Positions 52,494 to 61,838 of a stretch of DNA of 64,000 nt are shown piece after piece. The number at the start of each line of letters is the position of its first letter. Position 1 is the stretch's first letter. The position numbers were made by a program, and so were the translations under genes. The stretch is from assembly GCA_965262605.1 (NCBI GenBank), contig CBDHFN010000003.1, forward strand, positions 1,364,001 to 1,428,000, written 5' to 3'. Under the pieces are notes generated by a model that saw nothing but the letters and a program-made list of their open reading frames with translations, was not told the origin of the DNA and made no database searches. This stretch comes from CBDHFN01 sp965262605. Its GTDB lineage: Bacteria; Pseudomonadota; Alphaproteobacteria; JASGCL01.

Positions 52494-54097
52494 GGTTTTA
52501 CCTCATCTTTATCAACTAAACAATGAATTAAAATTGGGGCTTGAATATTTTTAACCGATTCGATAATATTTAAAAATTCTTCATTGGTTTCGGCTTTAAA
52601 ATTAAGAATGCCATATGCTTGGGCAATCATTGCAAAATCAGGGTTTTGAATATCTATACCGATGCTTTGATTGGGGTAATGGCGCATTTGGTGCATTCCT
52701 ATCGTGCCGTATCTGCCGTTATCCACAATAATTATCAGCATCGGTAATTTATGGGTTGCCACCACGGCAAGCTCTTGCATCGTCATTTGCATGCAACCAT
52801 CACCAACCATGGCAATAATTTTGCGGTGCGGGTAATTTAGACTGGCGACTATTGCCGCGGGCAAGCTATAACCCATTGTGCCCGAAATTGGTCCTAATTG
52901 AGTTTCATACCCTAAATATCGCCAATATCGTTGCGCCCAAATGGCATAATTGCCTGCGCCCGTGGTTATTATCGCATCAGGTGGAAAATTTTGTCTGAGT
53001 ATTTGCACCATATAACCTTGTGATAGCTTATATTCTTGGGGAATATTGGGGGTTTCCGTCCATTCATTATAGGCTTGATGATTTAAGGCGCACCATTGGT
53101 TTTTTTCTTGATTGCTCTGATGATTCATTGGCAACATTTGCGATAAAAAATTATCATTATCCGAATGAAAAAATATATTGCTTGAATATAATTTACCATT
53201 TTCGGATAAATCAGTTGAAATTTGCACAATATATTGTTGATTAATAAGTGAAAAATTTTGCGAAGATGGGTCAGATAATCTTGCGCCCAAAAGAATAATC
53301 AAGCTTGATTCGCGGATATTTTTAACTAATTGCGGATTTGTTGCAAAAGTTAAATCGCCCGCATAATTGGGGTGGTGATTGGGAAATAAGCCCTGACGGC
53401 GAAATTCAACAGCAACGGGAATGCCATATTTTTCAGAAAACTGCATCAGCAAATTGCACGATTCAAAATCCCAATTACCGCCCCCTGCAATTATAAAAGG
53501 TTTTTTTGTGTTTAATATTTTATCTTTAAGTAATTGAAAATCATCAATATTTTTATGGTTAGTTTTACGGCGTTTTAAGATTGGAAATTTTGGTAATTCG
53601 GATTCTTGATGAAATAAATCCTCGGGCAGAATCACGGCGACGGGACCGCAAATTCCATTGATTGCTTTATTGTAAGCCCGTTTTATCATCGGCAAAATAT
53701 CACTGGAGTTTTTGGCTTCAATGGTAAGTTTCGTGACTGATTTAAGATGCGCTACAAAATCAACTTCTTGGAATACGCCTTTGCCTTTTTGATGGGTTGG
53801 CACTTGACCGACTAAGAATAAAAGGGGGGTTTGCGATTGATTCGCGACATGTAATCCCGCCATGGCATTTGCCATGCCGGGACCGCGGGTTATCATGCAA
53901 ATGCCGGGTTTTTTGGTGATTCGCGCTTCGGCTTCCGCCATCATGCTTGCGCCGCCTTCTTGTCTGGCGTTGATTAATTGAATTTTGCTGGTGCTAAATG
54001 CGCAAAGCAACGATAAAAAACTTTCTCCCGGCACAGTGAAAGCCTTCTTGATGCCTTGGGTTTCTAAAAATTTTACGATATGAACGCCAATATCCAT
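52490..54097 (-). CDS. Thiamine-diphosphate-dependent enzyme, acetolactate synthase-like
   Basis: A 535-residue three-domain TPP enzyme. It has the catalytic Glu in ARQEGGASMMAEAEA, the GPGMANAMAGLHVANQ segment, a central FAD/Rossmann-like domain and the TPP-binding GDGCMQMTMQELAVVATHKLPMLIIIVDNG near 430-460. No regulatory subunit is adjacent, so it is probably a catabolic or specialised carboligase/decarboxylase rather than the biosynthetic IlvB. Its substrate is unknown. Confidence 0.82.
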   Translation of the reverse strand: MDIGVHIVKFLETQGIKKAFTVPGESFLSLLCAFSTSKIQLINARQEGGASMMAEAEARITKKPGICMITRGPGMANAMAGLHVANQSQTPLLFLVGQVPTHQKGKGVFQEVDFVAHLKSVTKLTIEAKNSSDILPMIKRAYNKAINGICGPVAVILPEDLFHQESELPKFPILKRRKTNHKNIDDFQLLKDKILNTKKPFIIAGGGNWDFESCNLLMQFSEKYGIPVAVEFRRQGLFPNHHPNYAGDLTFATNPQLVKNIRESSLIILLGARLSDPSSQNFSLINQQYIVQISTDLSENGKLYSSNIFFHSDNDNFLSQMLPMNHQSNQEKNQWCALNHQAYNEWTETPNIPQEYKLSQGYMVQILRQNFPPDAIITTGAGNYAIWAQRYWRYLGYETQLGPISGTMGYSLPAAIVASLNYPHRKIIAMVGDGCMQMTMQELAVVATHKLPMLIIIVDNGRYGTIGMHQMRHYPNQSIGIDIQNPDFAMIAQAYGILNFKAETNEEFLNIIESVKNIQAPILIHCLVDKDEVKP

Positions 54098-54177
54098 GTA
54101 TGCCCCTTCGTTTTTCGTTGCATTTAATTTTGATATTATCTATAATTGGTTAATAAATCAATCTAAAAGGCAAATTA

Positions 54178-54795
54178 ATGACGATATATATTCATAAAAA
54201 CGATATTCCAGACAAGTGCGAATTATTTCAATCAACCGCGGTTGCGATTGATACAGAAACCCTTGGATTGCATTTATTTAACAACCGAATTTGCGTGATG
54301 CAATTAAGTTCAGGAAATGGCGATGCGCATTTAGTGCAATTTGGCGACAAACAATATAATTGCCCCAATTTACGAAAAATTCTGCACGATGAATCCATCA
54401 CGAAAATTTTTCATTTCGCCAGATTTGATTGCGCCATGATAGCGGTTGAAATGCAAATTGCAATTCAAAATATTTTTTGCACCCGCACGGCTTCGCGGAT
54501 TGTCAGGTCTTATTCGCCCAAGCATGGGCTTAAAGAGATAACCAAAGAATTATGCGGCATTGAATTGGACAAAGAACAGCAATCTTCGTATTGGGGCGTT
54601 AATGAGCTTAGCGAGGAGCAAAAAAAATACGCCGCGAATGATGTGCTTTATTTGCATGAATTGCGCGATAAATTATTAACGATTGCCAATAAAGAAGGCA
54701 AGGGGGAATTAGTTCAAAAATCCAACGAATTTATCGCTACCCGCGTGGCATTAGACATGAACGGCTTAACAGATGATATTTTCGCCCATAGTTAA
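54178..54795 (+). CDS. Ribonuclease D-like 3'-5' exonuclease
   Basis: A 205-residue DEDDy exonuclease domain: VAIDTETLGL (DxE), FHFARFDCAMI (second Asp) and YAANDVLYLHELRD (Tyr and last Asp). It lacks the HRDC domains of full-length RNase D, like the short forms common in Alphaproteobacteria. It would trim the 3' ends of structured RNAs. Confidence 0.92.
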   Translation: MTIYIHKNDIPDKCELFQSTAVAIDTETLGLHLFNNRICVMQLSSGNGDAHLVQFGDKQYNCPNLRKILHDESITKIFHFARFDCAMIAVEMQIAIQNIFCTRTASRIVRSYSPKHGLKEITKELCGIELDKEQQSSYWGVNELSEEQKKYAANDVLYLHELRDKLLTIANKEGKGELVQKSNEFIATRVALDMNGLTDDIFAHS

Positions 54796-55501
54796 AACCG
54801 AAGAAAATCATGAAATTAATGGGTTTGCGGTTTTATTTAAGCCATCATTAAAATCAAAACGATTGATTTTAAAATATATTAATGGCTTTGTTTTGTCTGT
54901 GCCAAAGGGTTGTTCGGGTAAAAAAGCCATAAAATTTGTGGAATCATGCGAAAAATGGATGAATAATATTCATTTAAAAAGCCAAATAAGGCAAAAAATT
55001 CATGATGCGCCCAAAATTGCCAATGGTGAAATGATTGAAATTTTGGGCATAAAATATGAAATTATTCATCAAGAAGGACGGGGAATTTCACAATTAAATG
55101 GGCAAAAAATTATTATTTGCGGTAAAGCCGAGCATTTTAAACGCCGTTTCGCAAAATTTATCACCGATTGGGCGCGCGAAATTTTTCAAGAAAATTTAAT
55201 TTATTATTGCCAATTAATCAAATTTCCCGTGCCAAAATTAGTGATTCGCGACACTAAATCACGATGGGGCAGTTGCAATCACGATGGCAGCGTGATTTCT
55301 TTAAGCCCGCGATTAATGTTTGCCCCGAACGAAGTAATGAAATATGTTGTCGCGCATGAAGTTTCGCATTGCATTCATCATAATCATTCGGATAAATTTT
55401 GGCAACTTGTCGCAAAATTGGACGAAAATTTTCAAGAAAATCGGCTTTGGTTAAAAAAACATGGTGCAAATATCATGAATTATACCATGATTCCCCATTA
55501 G
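54773..55501 (+). CDS. YgjP-like metallopeptidase-domain protein (DUF45)
   Basis: A 242-residue protein with a zincin site in VVAHEVSHCIHHNHSDKFW (HExxH plus a downstream His) and the segment RDTKSRWGSCNHDGSVISLSPRL typical of the DUF45/WLM group. It starts inside the RNase D-like gene (23-nt overlap). The last codons and stop lie in the beginning of repeat copy B. Confidence 0.9.
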   Translation: MIFSPIVKTEENHEINGFAVLFKPSLKSKRLILKYINGFVLSVPKGCSGKKAIKFVESCEKWMNNIHLKSQIRQKIHDAPKIANGEMIEILGIKYEIIHQEGRGISQLNGQKIIICGKAEHFKRRFAKFITDWAREIFQENLIYYCQLIKFPVPKLVIRDTKSRWGSCNHDGSVISLSPRLMFAPNEVMKYVVAHEVSHCIHHNHSDKFWQLVAKLDENFQENRLWLKKHGANIMNYTMIPH

Positions 55502-55662
55502 TATTAAAAATTATTATCGCTAACGGAATGTGTTATTTTAAGTTTAAGGGGGATTTTTTCTCTGTGCTAACGCAACATCTCAAAATCCCCCCTAAAACCC
55601 CCCTTTATAGTCAAAATTTGACCAAGTGATTTATTTTAAATCACTTGGGTATTTTGACTATA
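55490..55662. repeat. Dispersed palindromic repeat, copy B
   Basis: Matches 31733-31909 with scattered changes. The hairpin at 55607-55661 keeps the 11-bp outer stem and has CCAAGTGATTTA/TAAATCACTTGG inside, different from copy A but still fully paired. Its left end supplies the stop codon of the upstream DUF45 gene. Confidence 0.85.
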
Positions 55663-55740
55663 TCCTTTTTAAATATTGAAAACGGATTATAAAATAAAAA
55701 TACGCTTGACTTGCAATGCGAATATAATTAAGACAAATTT

Positions 55741-55827
55741 ATGTCTTTTGGAAAAATTCTTTATTTTATTTTATGGGCGGCAATCGGTTTAGTATTGTTG
55801 GGCTTGTTTATTTCGTTTACTGTGTGA
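55741..55827 (+). CDS. Putative 28-residue membrane peptide
   Basis: ATG at 55741 to TGA at 55827 encodes a 28-residue single transmembrane segment (MSFGKILYFILWAAIGLVLL onward). It lies 7 nt before the ferredoxin gene. A TATAAT lies shortly upstream, and no good ribosome site is evident. Small size makes it uncertain. Confidence 0.4.
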   Translation: MSFGKILYFILWAAIGLVLLGLFISFTV

Positions 55828-55834
55828 TGAATAA

Positions 55835-56143
55835 ATGCCGAAAATAACTTTTATTAAACCCGATGGCAATGCCATTATTGCCGATGCGCAAAATGGGCTT
55901 TCAGTTATGGAAGTTGCCATTCGCAATGGCGTTGAAATTGAAGCCACTTGCGAAGGATCGTTAGCATGTGCGACATGCCATTTGATTGTTGATGAAGCTT
56001 GGTATGATAAATTACCTGCACCGACCAAAGAAGAAGAAGATATGTTAGATTTTGCATTTAATTTAACAAAAACATCACGGCTTACTTGTCAAATTATTAT
56101 AAATGATAGTTTAGATGGTATTGTTTTTAAGCTACCTGCTTAA
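55835..56143 (+). CDS. 2Fe-2S ferredoxin
   Basis: A 102-residue adrenodoxin-type ferredoxin. The cluster ligands are in CEGSLACATCHLIV (C-x5-C-x2-C) with the fourth Cys in SRLTCQIII. This type serves iron-sulfur assembly or P450-like redox chains. No isc genes are nearby. The 3' end overlaps murG (convergent) by 17 nt. Confidence 0.93.
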   Translation: MPKITFIKPDGNAIIADAQNGLSVMEVAIRNGVEIEATCEGSLACATCHLIVDEAWYDKLPAPTKEEEDMLDFAFNLTKTSRLTCQIIINDSLDGIVFKLPA

Positions 56144-57221
56144 TATTTATTATTTCTAAGACTAATTGTTGCAAAGCAAAATCGGCTTTTGGTTGTGCGA
56201 ATTTTAAAGACGCAAGGTGAATTTGCTGACAATATTCTGGATTTTCAATCAAATCACTTAATTTTTTGCTGAGTTTATCGGCATTAAGCGCGGATTCGGT
56301 AATAATTATTGCCCCGCCTTTGTCTGCTAAAGCTTGCGCATTATGATATTGGTGGTTGTCAATGGCAATTGCCAATGGAATTAAAATTGCAGGAATGCCC
56401 ATAGCGGAAATTTCCGCAATCGTTGATGCGCCCGCTCTGCCGATAAAAATATTAGTATTTTTGTATATTTCGGGTAAACCGATAAAAAAATCTTGAATTT
56501 GCGATGAAATATTATTTTTTTTGTAATAATCTGATAATTCTTGAACTTGGTCTGATTTAACTTGTTGAACAACATGAAGCCGATTCTTAATTGATTCTGG
56601 CAATGCCAAAATGGCTTGCGGGACAATTTCGGCAAATAACTTGGCGGCTTGCGAACCGCCTGTGATTAATATTTGAAATTTGCTATTATTTGATTTTTCT
56701 TGATAATTTTGATTGATAAAATTTGCGCGAATCGGATTGCCTGTATTTTTAATTTTATCACGAAGCGTCGGCGATATATGTTGGGTTTCGTCAAATGAAG
56801 TTGCAATATATTTTGCCCATTTTGCAAAAAAACGATTTGTTCGCCCAAAAACAGCATTTTGTTCGTGAATAATAAATGGTATTCGGGTAATAACCGCAAC
56901 AACAAGGCTTGGCACTGACGCATAACCACCAAAGGCAACAATGACTTGCGGTTTTAGTATTGTAATATAATAAAAAGCTTGAATTATACCCATCATAAGC
57001 GAAAAAACAGCCTGTAATTTGGCAAAAATTGAATTGCCACTTAAACCCTTGGCGTTTAGTATTTTCGTTTGATAGCCATTAATATATTTTGCACCGCGAT
57101 TATCGGTCAAAAATATTGCTTGGCAATTAATTTCCGTTAAGCGATTTGCCAATGCAATAGCTGGATATACATGCCCGCCAGTGCCACCCGTGGCTAAAAT
57201 TATTGTTTTGGCTTTATTCAT
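56127..57221 (-). CDS. murG: UDP-GlcNAc:lipid I N-acetylglucosaminyltransferase MurG
   Basis: A 364-residue MurG completing lipid II on the cytoplasmic membrane. It has ATGGTGGHVYPAIALA at the N-terminus, GGYASVPSLVVA and HEQNAVFGRTNRF, and the GRAGASTIAEISAMGIPAILIPLAIAIDNHQYHNA donor-binding site. It lies outside the usual mur-fts cluster. Confidence 0.96.
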   Translation of the reverse strand: MNKAKTIILATGGTGGHVYPAIALANRLTEINCQAIFLTDNRGAKYINGYQTKILNAKGLSGNSIFAKLQAVFSLMMGIIQAFYYITILKPQVIVAFGGYASVPSLVVAVITRIPFIIHEQNAVFGRTNRFFAKWAKYIATSFDETQHISPTLRDKIKNTGNPIRANFINQNYQEKSNNSKFQILITGGSQAAKLFAEIVPQAILALPESIKNRLHVVQQVKSDQVQELSDYYKKNNISSQIQDFFIGLPEIYKNTNIFIGRAGASTIAEISAMGIPAILIPLAIAIDNHQYHNAQALADKGGAIIITESALNADKLSKKLSDLIENPEYCQQIHLASLKFAQPKADFALQQLVLEIINIKQVA

Positions 57222-57238
57222 AAATTATTATCCATATT

Positions 57239-59344
57239 TTAATATTTAGCTATACCAGCCTCTTTCATGTTAATCAACCATTTTGGCATATTTTGAATGG
57301 GATTGGTGGTTAATATTAATTCTTTAAGATTCGGTAATTTTTGCACCACGGGATTGACATTGATAATTTGATTGCCCCATAATTGAAATTCACGCAAATT
57401 AACTAATCGTTCTACAATTTCTGGAATTGCCACAATTTTATTTTTGGATAAATTTAAATATTTTAAATTCGTGTATTTGCCAATTTCTTTGGGGATAGTT
57501 ATAATTTCATTTTCATAAATTTCCAGTCGTTCTAATTCTTCGGGATTTTGCATAAAATCATCAATTATACCGATTTTATTTTTGCCCAGATTTAATTCCT
57601 TTAATTTTGTTAAGCCACTAATTGCAACTGGAATTTTTGTAAATCGGTTATTTTCAAAATTTAATTTAATAATATTTTCGGGCAATTTTGACGAAAAATT
57701 TTCTAATTCATTAGAGCTAAAATTACAATCAGTTAAATTAAACATATTTTCAATTTCCATCGGCATTTTTGAAATATTATTTGATTTAAGATTCAGGGTT
57801 TGCAAGCTTGTCAATTGCCCAAATTTATTGGGTAATGCTGTAATTTGGTTATTTGATAAATTTAGTGATTTTAATTTATTTAAGTTTACTATATTATTTG
57901 AAATTTTCTTAATAGTATTATTGCTTAAATCAAGAATTTGTAAATTTTCAATACTGCTGATAGAATCTGGAATATTTTCAATAAAATTGCCGTTTAGATT
58001 AATTTCCTTTAGCGTTGGGATTCGGTATAAAAAACTTGGAAATTCAGAAATTTTATTAATGCTAAGGTTAATTCGTTCCAATTTTGTAAGATGCCCAATA
58101 ATTTGCGGAACTTCGGCAAGATTCAGCCTTGATATATCTAAATTCACGCAATTGGGATTATTGGCGCATGATAAAATTCTATCCATAACTTGTTTAGGAT
58201 ATTTAGCTTGGGATTCAGGAAGAAGCTCTTTATAGCTTTTCCATGGCGATTCAGCGGGTGTTTGCTTTTTAACGAACTGAGCCTTCTTAATTTCATTAAT
58301 GCGGTTGTTTGCCGCATTAAGAATTTCTGGGCAATTGCGATTCGCGCTAATTAATAATTCAATTTCAGCAATTTCAAGCTTATTATCCCATTCTTCTTTG
58401 GGTATTTTGGGGCAATTTGGCTTATTAGATGCCTGATTATTTGCTGATGCGTTGCTTGATGCGATTGGATTATTATCAGTCAATTTAAATAAAAATTGCC
58501 CGCTTGGTTGATTATTATCGTTTTTTGGTTGATAAAATGCGACTTTTAAGCTGGTAGTTTGGGGTATTTTATCTTTAATATATTTGCCAATTTGTTGGGC
58601 AGTGATGATGGTTTGTTTTTCATTTAATAACACATTTAAAGCTTCAACAAATAAATCGGCAAAATCACCATTATCGGCTGGCGTATTTTGTTGTTGCCGT
58701 GACGAAATTAAAAATCTTGTTCTTTCGGGGGCAATTTTATCACTAAATAACAAATCTTCGGCTCTGTTATTTTGATTCGCAAATTCCCGCGCATCATAAC
58801 ACGAATCGCAAACAATCAAAACATGGCGCGCTTTTAAGGCAAAATTGATTGTATCATTAATTACATCTTGAACGGCGATGGCTTTTTGCATAAAACTATA
58901 AAAATCAGATGGTAATTTTGCGTCAATTGGCACAATATAACCCTTGCCATCAAAATTATATGAATGCCCCGAATACCAAATTATCAAGCGGTTATTTTCA
59001 TTATTGCCATATTGAATTAAAAAATTTTTAATTTCATACATTGTTCTATCATAATCTAAATCTTGATATATAAACGATTGAAACCCTTGTTTTTCAAGCG
59101 CGCCTTTTATTTTCTTGGAATCAAAAACAGCGTTTTTTAATTTGTCCCAATTAAGATATTTATCATTACCAATAATTAATGCGTAAGATTTTTCATATGT
59201 GATTTTTGTATAATTAGGGTTGTTTTTGATGGGGATAACGATTGAATCAGCAGAAAATTGCGCATAACTAGCAAATGCCATCGTAATCACCGACAAAAAT
59301 AAGATGAATTTAGATATAATAATTGTTAGTTTAGTTTTAATCAT
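57239..59344 (-). CDS. Secreted caspase-like peptidase with leucine-rich repeats
   Basis: A 701-residue protein. Residues 1-28 form a signal peptide. Residues about 50-290 are a caspase-fold (peptidase C14) domain: ALIIGNDKYL, the catalytic His127 in WYSGHS and the catalytic Cys182 in CDSCYDA. A linker (about 290-390) is followed by roughly 12-13 leucine-rich repeats of 23 residues (for example LKSLNLSNNQITALP) to the C-terminus. The protein should act outside the cytoplasm, with the repeats as a recognition surface. Bacterial orthocaspases usually cut after Arg or Lys. The target and activation are unknown. Single gene with its own upstream space. Confidence 0.88.
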   Translation of the reverse strand: MIKTKLTIIISKFILFLSVITMAFASYAQFSADSIVIPIKNNPNYTKITYEKSYALIIGNDKYLNWDKLKNAVFDSKKIKGALEKQGFQSFIYQDLDYDRTMYEIKNFLIQYGNNENNRLIIWYSGHSYNFDGKGYIVPIDAKLPSDFYSFMQKAIAVQDVINDTINFALKARHVLIVCDSCYDAREFANQNNRAEDLLFSDKIAPERTRFLISSRQQQNTPADNGDFADLFVEALNVLLNEKQTIITAQQIGKYIKDKIPQTTSLKVAFYQPKNDNNQPSGQFLFKLTDNNPIASSNASANNQASNKPNCPKIPKEEWDNKLEIAEIELLISANRNCPEILNAANNRINEIKKAQFVKKQTPAESPWKSYKELLPESQAKYPKQVMDRILSCANNPNCVNLDISRLNLAEVPQIIGHLTKLERINLSINKISEFPSFLYRIPTLKEINLNGNFIENIPDSISSIENLQILDLSNNTIKKISNNIVNLNKLKSLNLSNNQITALPNKFGQLTSLQTLNLKSNNISKMPMEIENMFNLTDCNFSSNELENFSSKLPENIIKLNFENNRFTKIPVAISGLTKLKELNLGKNKIGIIDDFMQNPEELERLEIYENEIITIPKEIGKYTNLKYLNLSKNKIVAIPEIVERLVNLREFQLWGNQIINVNPVVQKLPNLKELILTTNPIQNMPKWLINMKEAGIAKY

Positions 59345-59456
59345 ACTTAATCATTAGACAATTTTTTTAAAAAGTCTATAATATTTTATATTCTTTGTAA
59401 ATTTTGCTTGAAAAAGTAATGAAATTATTGTTATATATAATTATAGGAATAAAAAT

Positions 59457-59963
59457 ATGCTTGATGATATTGATAAAAAAATCCTTTATTTATTGCAAAG
59501 AGATGCTTCTTTACCAGTTGCGGAGATAGCATACCGCATCGGTTTGTCTCAAACGCCTTGCTGGAAGCGGATTAAGCGGCTTGAACACGATAAATATATA
59601 AAGGGCACGGTGGCATTGGTTGATTCGGGTAAAGTCAACTGCGGGCTTAGCATGTTTGTGATGATTCGCACCAATAACCATTCCGCCGAGTGGTTAGAAA
59701 ATTTTGCGACTGCCGTTAAATCTTTTCCCGAAGTAGTGGAATTTTTCAGAATAAGTGGCGAAAATGATTATTTATTGCGTGTGGTGGTTGCCGATGTTGC
59801 GGCATATGATGTTTTATATAAAAAATTAATTTCAAAAATCCAATTATACGATGTGACCACGGTGTTTTCTATGGAAGCTATCAAGCAAACAACGATTTTA
59901 CCCATTGATATTGAAGATAAAAACTTTATTGCGAATAATAGCGATATTAAAGAAATTTTTTAA
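59457..59963 (+). CDS. Lrp/AsnC-family transcriptional regulator
   Basis: A 168-residue regulator. The N-terminal winged helix-turn-helix (LDDIDKKILYLLQRDASLPVAEIAYRIGLSQTPCWKRIKRLE) is followed by a RAM ligand-binding domain (VVEFFRISGENDYLLRVVV). An AGGA ribosome site precedes the ATG. It diverges from the caspase gene; amino-acid sensing is expected, target unknown. Confidence 0.95.
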   Translation: MLDDIDKKILYLLQRDASLPVAEIAYRIGLSQTPCWKRIKRLEHDKYIKGTVALVDSGKVNCGLSMFVMIRTNNHSAEWLENFATAVKSFPEVVEFFRISGENDYLLRVVVADVAAYDVLYKKLISKIQLYDVTTVFSMEAIKQTTILPIDIEDKNFIANNSDIKEIF

Positions 59964-59965
59964 TA

Positions 59966-60946
59966 ATGGCTAAACCCGTAGTTTCAGTTGTAATTATCAG
60001 TTATAATCGCGATTATTATATTATGCAAGCGATTGAATCTATCATCAAACAGAGTTTTCACGATTGGGAATTAATTATTGTGCTTGATGGTTCAAATGAT
60101 GAATCGGCAAAAAAAATCCAAAAAATTAAAGATAAACGGGTAAAATTAATTGCATTAAAGCAAAATTTTGGTATTGCCCACGCCCGTAATATAGCTTCGC
60201 AAATTGCTAAGGGTGAATTTATTGCTATTTTAGATGACGATGATATTGCCCGTCCAGAGCGGTTGCATATTCAATTGCAGATTTTTAAATCGCGACCTGA
60301 ACTTTCCGTAATAAGTGGTAGCATGAATATTTTTTATGACGATAAGCGCGAATCGGGGTATGCCGATTCAACAAGGGAACTTGAACATGATATGATTGCT
60401 GCGGGCATGTTTCTTAATTGCGCCATTGCCAATCCCACCAGCATGTATCGGCGCAATATTATTTCAGAACTTGGATTCCATTATGACGAAGAGTTAAAAT
60501 CTGGTGAAGATTTTGATTTATGGTTGCGAATTTTGATGAATGTCAAGCCTGCACCAAGATTTTTTGCCCATAAAGATATAGTAATTGATTACCGCAGGCA
60601 CGCAGGGGCAATGTCTAAATCAATCTTAGTGCCTTGGTTTTCGGCGATTCGCGATAAAATTTACATGCAGGCGTTAAACCGACTTGATATTTATCCGTCA
60701 ACCGAAGATTTTAAAATTTATCGCGCTTTAACTGACCACACAATTAAATTTAATCAACCCGAAGATGTTCGCGCATTAGATGGGTGGATAAATATCATTC
60801 GGGATAAAAATAAAAAACATCAAATTTTTGATGATAAGTCGCTAATCCAAGCAATTGCAGGCAATATACATAAATGCGCTGAAAATTCTAAAATTCCTTA
60901 TTTCACTATATTGGGTTTTAAGGTTGATATACAAAATTTAAAATAA
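59966..60946 (+). CDS. Family 2 glycosyltransferase
   Basis: A 326-residue GT-A glycosyltransferase: VVSVVIISYNRDYYIMQAIES at the start, FIAILDDDDIARPERL holding the metal-binding Asp motif, and a GEDFDLWLRIL segment with the catalytic acid region. It starts 2 nt after the Lrp stop and is probably co-transcribed. It likely adds a sugar to a surface polysaccharide. Confidence 0.9.
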   Translation: MAKPVVSVVIISYNRDYYIMQAIESIIKQSFHDWELIIVLDGSNDESAKKIQKIKDKRVKLIALKQNFGIAHARNIASQIAKGEFIAILDDDDIARPERLHIQLQIFKSRPELSVISGSMNIFYDDKRESGYADSTRELEHDMIAAGMFLNCAIANPTSMYRRNIISELGFHYDEELKSGEDFDLWLRILMNVKPAPRFFAHKDIVIDYRRHAGAMSKSILVPWFSAIRDKIYMQALNRLDIYPSTEDFKIYRALTDHTIKFNQPEDVRALDGWINIIRDKNKKHQIFDDKSLIQAIAGNIHKCAENSKIPYFTILGFKVDIQNLK

Positions 60947-60983
60947 ATATTGAATTTATTATGAATTATTATATCATATAATC

Positions 60984-61808
60984 ATGAAAAATATTGCCAG
61001 AAATCTTGATAAATTTTACACAAATTCTGATATTGCGCAATTATGTTATAATTTTATGGTTAAAAATATACCACAAGAATTAAAATATACATGGTTGGAG
61101 CCATCAGCGGGGACTGGCGTATTTTTTGATTTAATGCAAGGCGATAAAATCGGTATTGATATAGATTCCGAGCGCAATGATATATTGCGTTATGATTTTT
61201 TAAAATGGACACCCAATTTAAATATGAATTATGTGATATTGGGCAATCCTCCTTTTGGTAAAAATTCGTCAAAGGCACTGAATTTTTTAAATTATTCCGC
61301 AGAATTTTGTCAATTTATAGGCTTTATATTGCCAAAAACATTCATGAAACCAATATGGCAAGATAAAATTAATTGTAAAATTTCACTTTTAGCCGAACTT
61401 GATTTACCGAATAACTGCTTTAATTTTCAAGGCGAATTAACAAATGTGCCGACTATTTTTCAAATATGGCAAAAAACTACCACGCCAAGATATAAAAAAA
61501 TTTCAAAATTATTAAATCATCAAGATTTTGATTTTGTTGATTCTGTTAATGCGGATTTTGCTTTTCAACGAGTTGGCGCAAGGGCAGGGTTGGTATCCAT
61601 TGAAGGATTGAAAAAATCACCAAATAGCCATTATTTTATTAAAATAATTAACACAACAAGACCTGTTCATGAGATTTTAAAAAATATAAATTGGTCTGAA
61701 ATTAAATTCCGCACAGCTGGCAATCCAAGTATTGGCAAACATGAATTAATTTGCGAGTATAATAAATATTTATCAATTAAAGATTCAAATCAGAATTTAT
61801 TAATTTGA
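60984..61808 (+). CDS. Adenine-specific DNA methyltransferase, probable type II
   Basis: A 274-residue SAM-dependent methyltransferase. DKFYTNSDIAQ at the N-terminus and the SAM-binding motif I (LEPSAGTGVFFDL, 38-50) precede the catalytic motif IV GNPPF (87-91), which marks N6-adenine methylation. It is short and has no evident target-recognition insertion beyond the C-terminal third. The next gene may be its restriction enzyme. A TATCAT hexamer lies 6 nt before the ATG. Confidence 0.82.
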   Translation: MKNIARNLDKFYTNSDIAQLCYNFMVKNIPQELKYTWLEPSAGTGVFFDLMQGDKIGIDIDSERNDILRYDFLKWTPNLNMNYVILGNPPFGKNSSKALNFLNYSAEFCQFIGFILPKTFMKPIWQDKINCKISLLAELDLPNNCFNFQGELTNVPTIFQIWQKTTTPRYKKISKLLNHQDFDFVDSVNADFAFQRVGARAGLVSIEGLKKSPNSHYFIKIINTTRPVHEILKNINWSEIKFRTAGNPSIGKHELICEYNKYLSIKDSNQNLLI

Positions 61809-61838
61809 TTGGTATGATAATTGCTTAATTATTCATTT

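Noticed and set aside
52490..54097. Calling the TPP enzyme glyoxylate carboligase
   Set aside because: The catalytic glutamate typical of other TPP enzymes is present (ARQEGG), whereas glyoxylate carboligase has a valine there.
55707..55731. TTGACT and TATAAT upstream of the ferredoxin
   Set aside because: The spacer between the two boxes is only about 11 nt, too short for a normal sigma-70 promoter.
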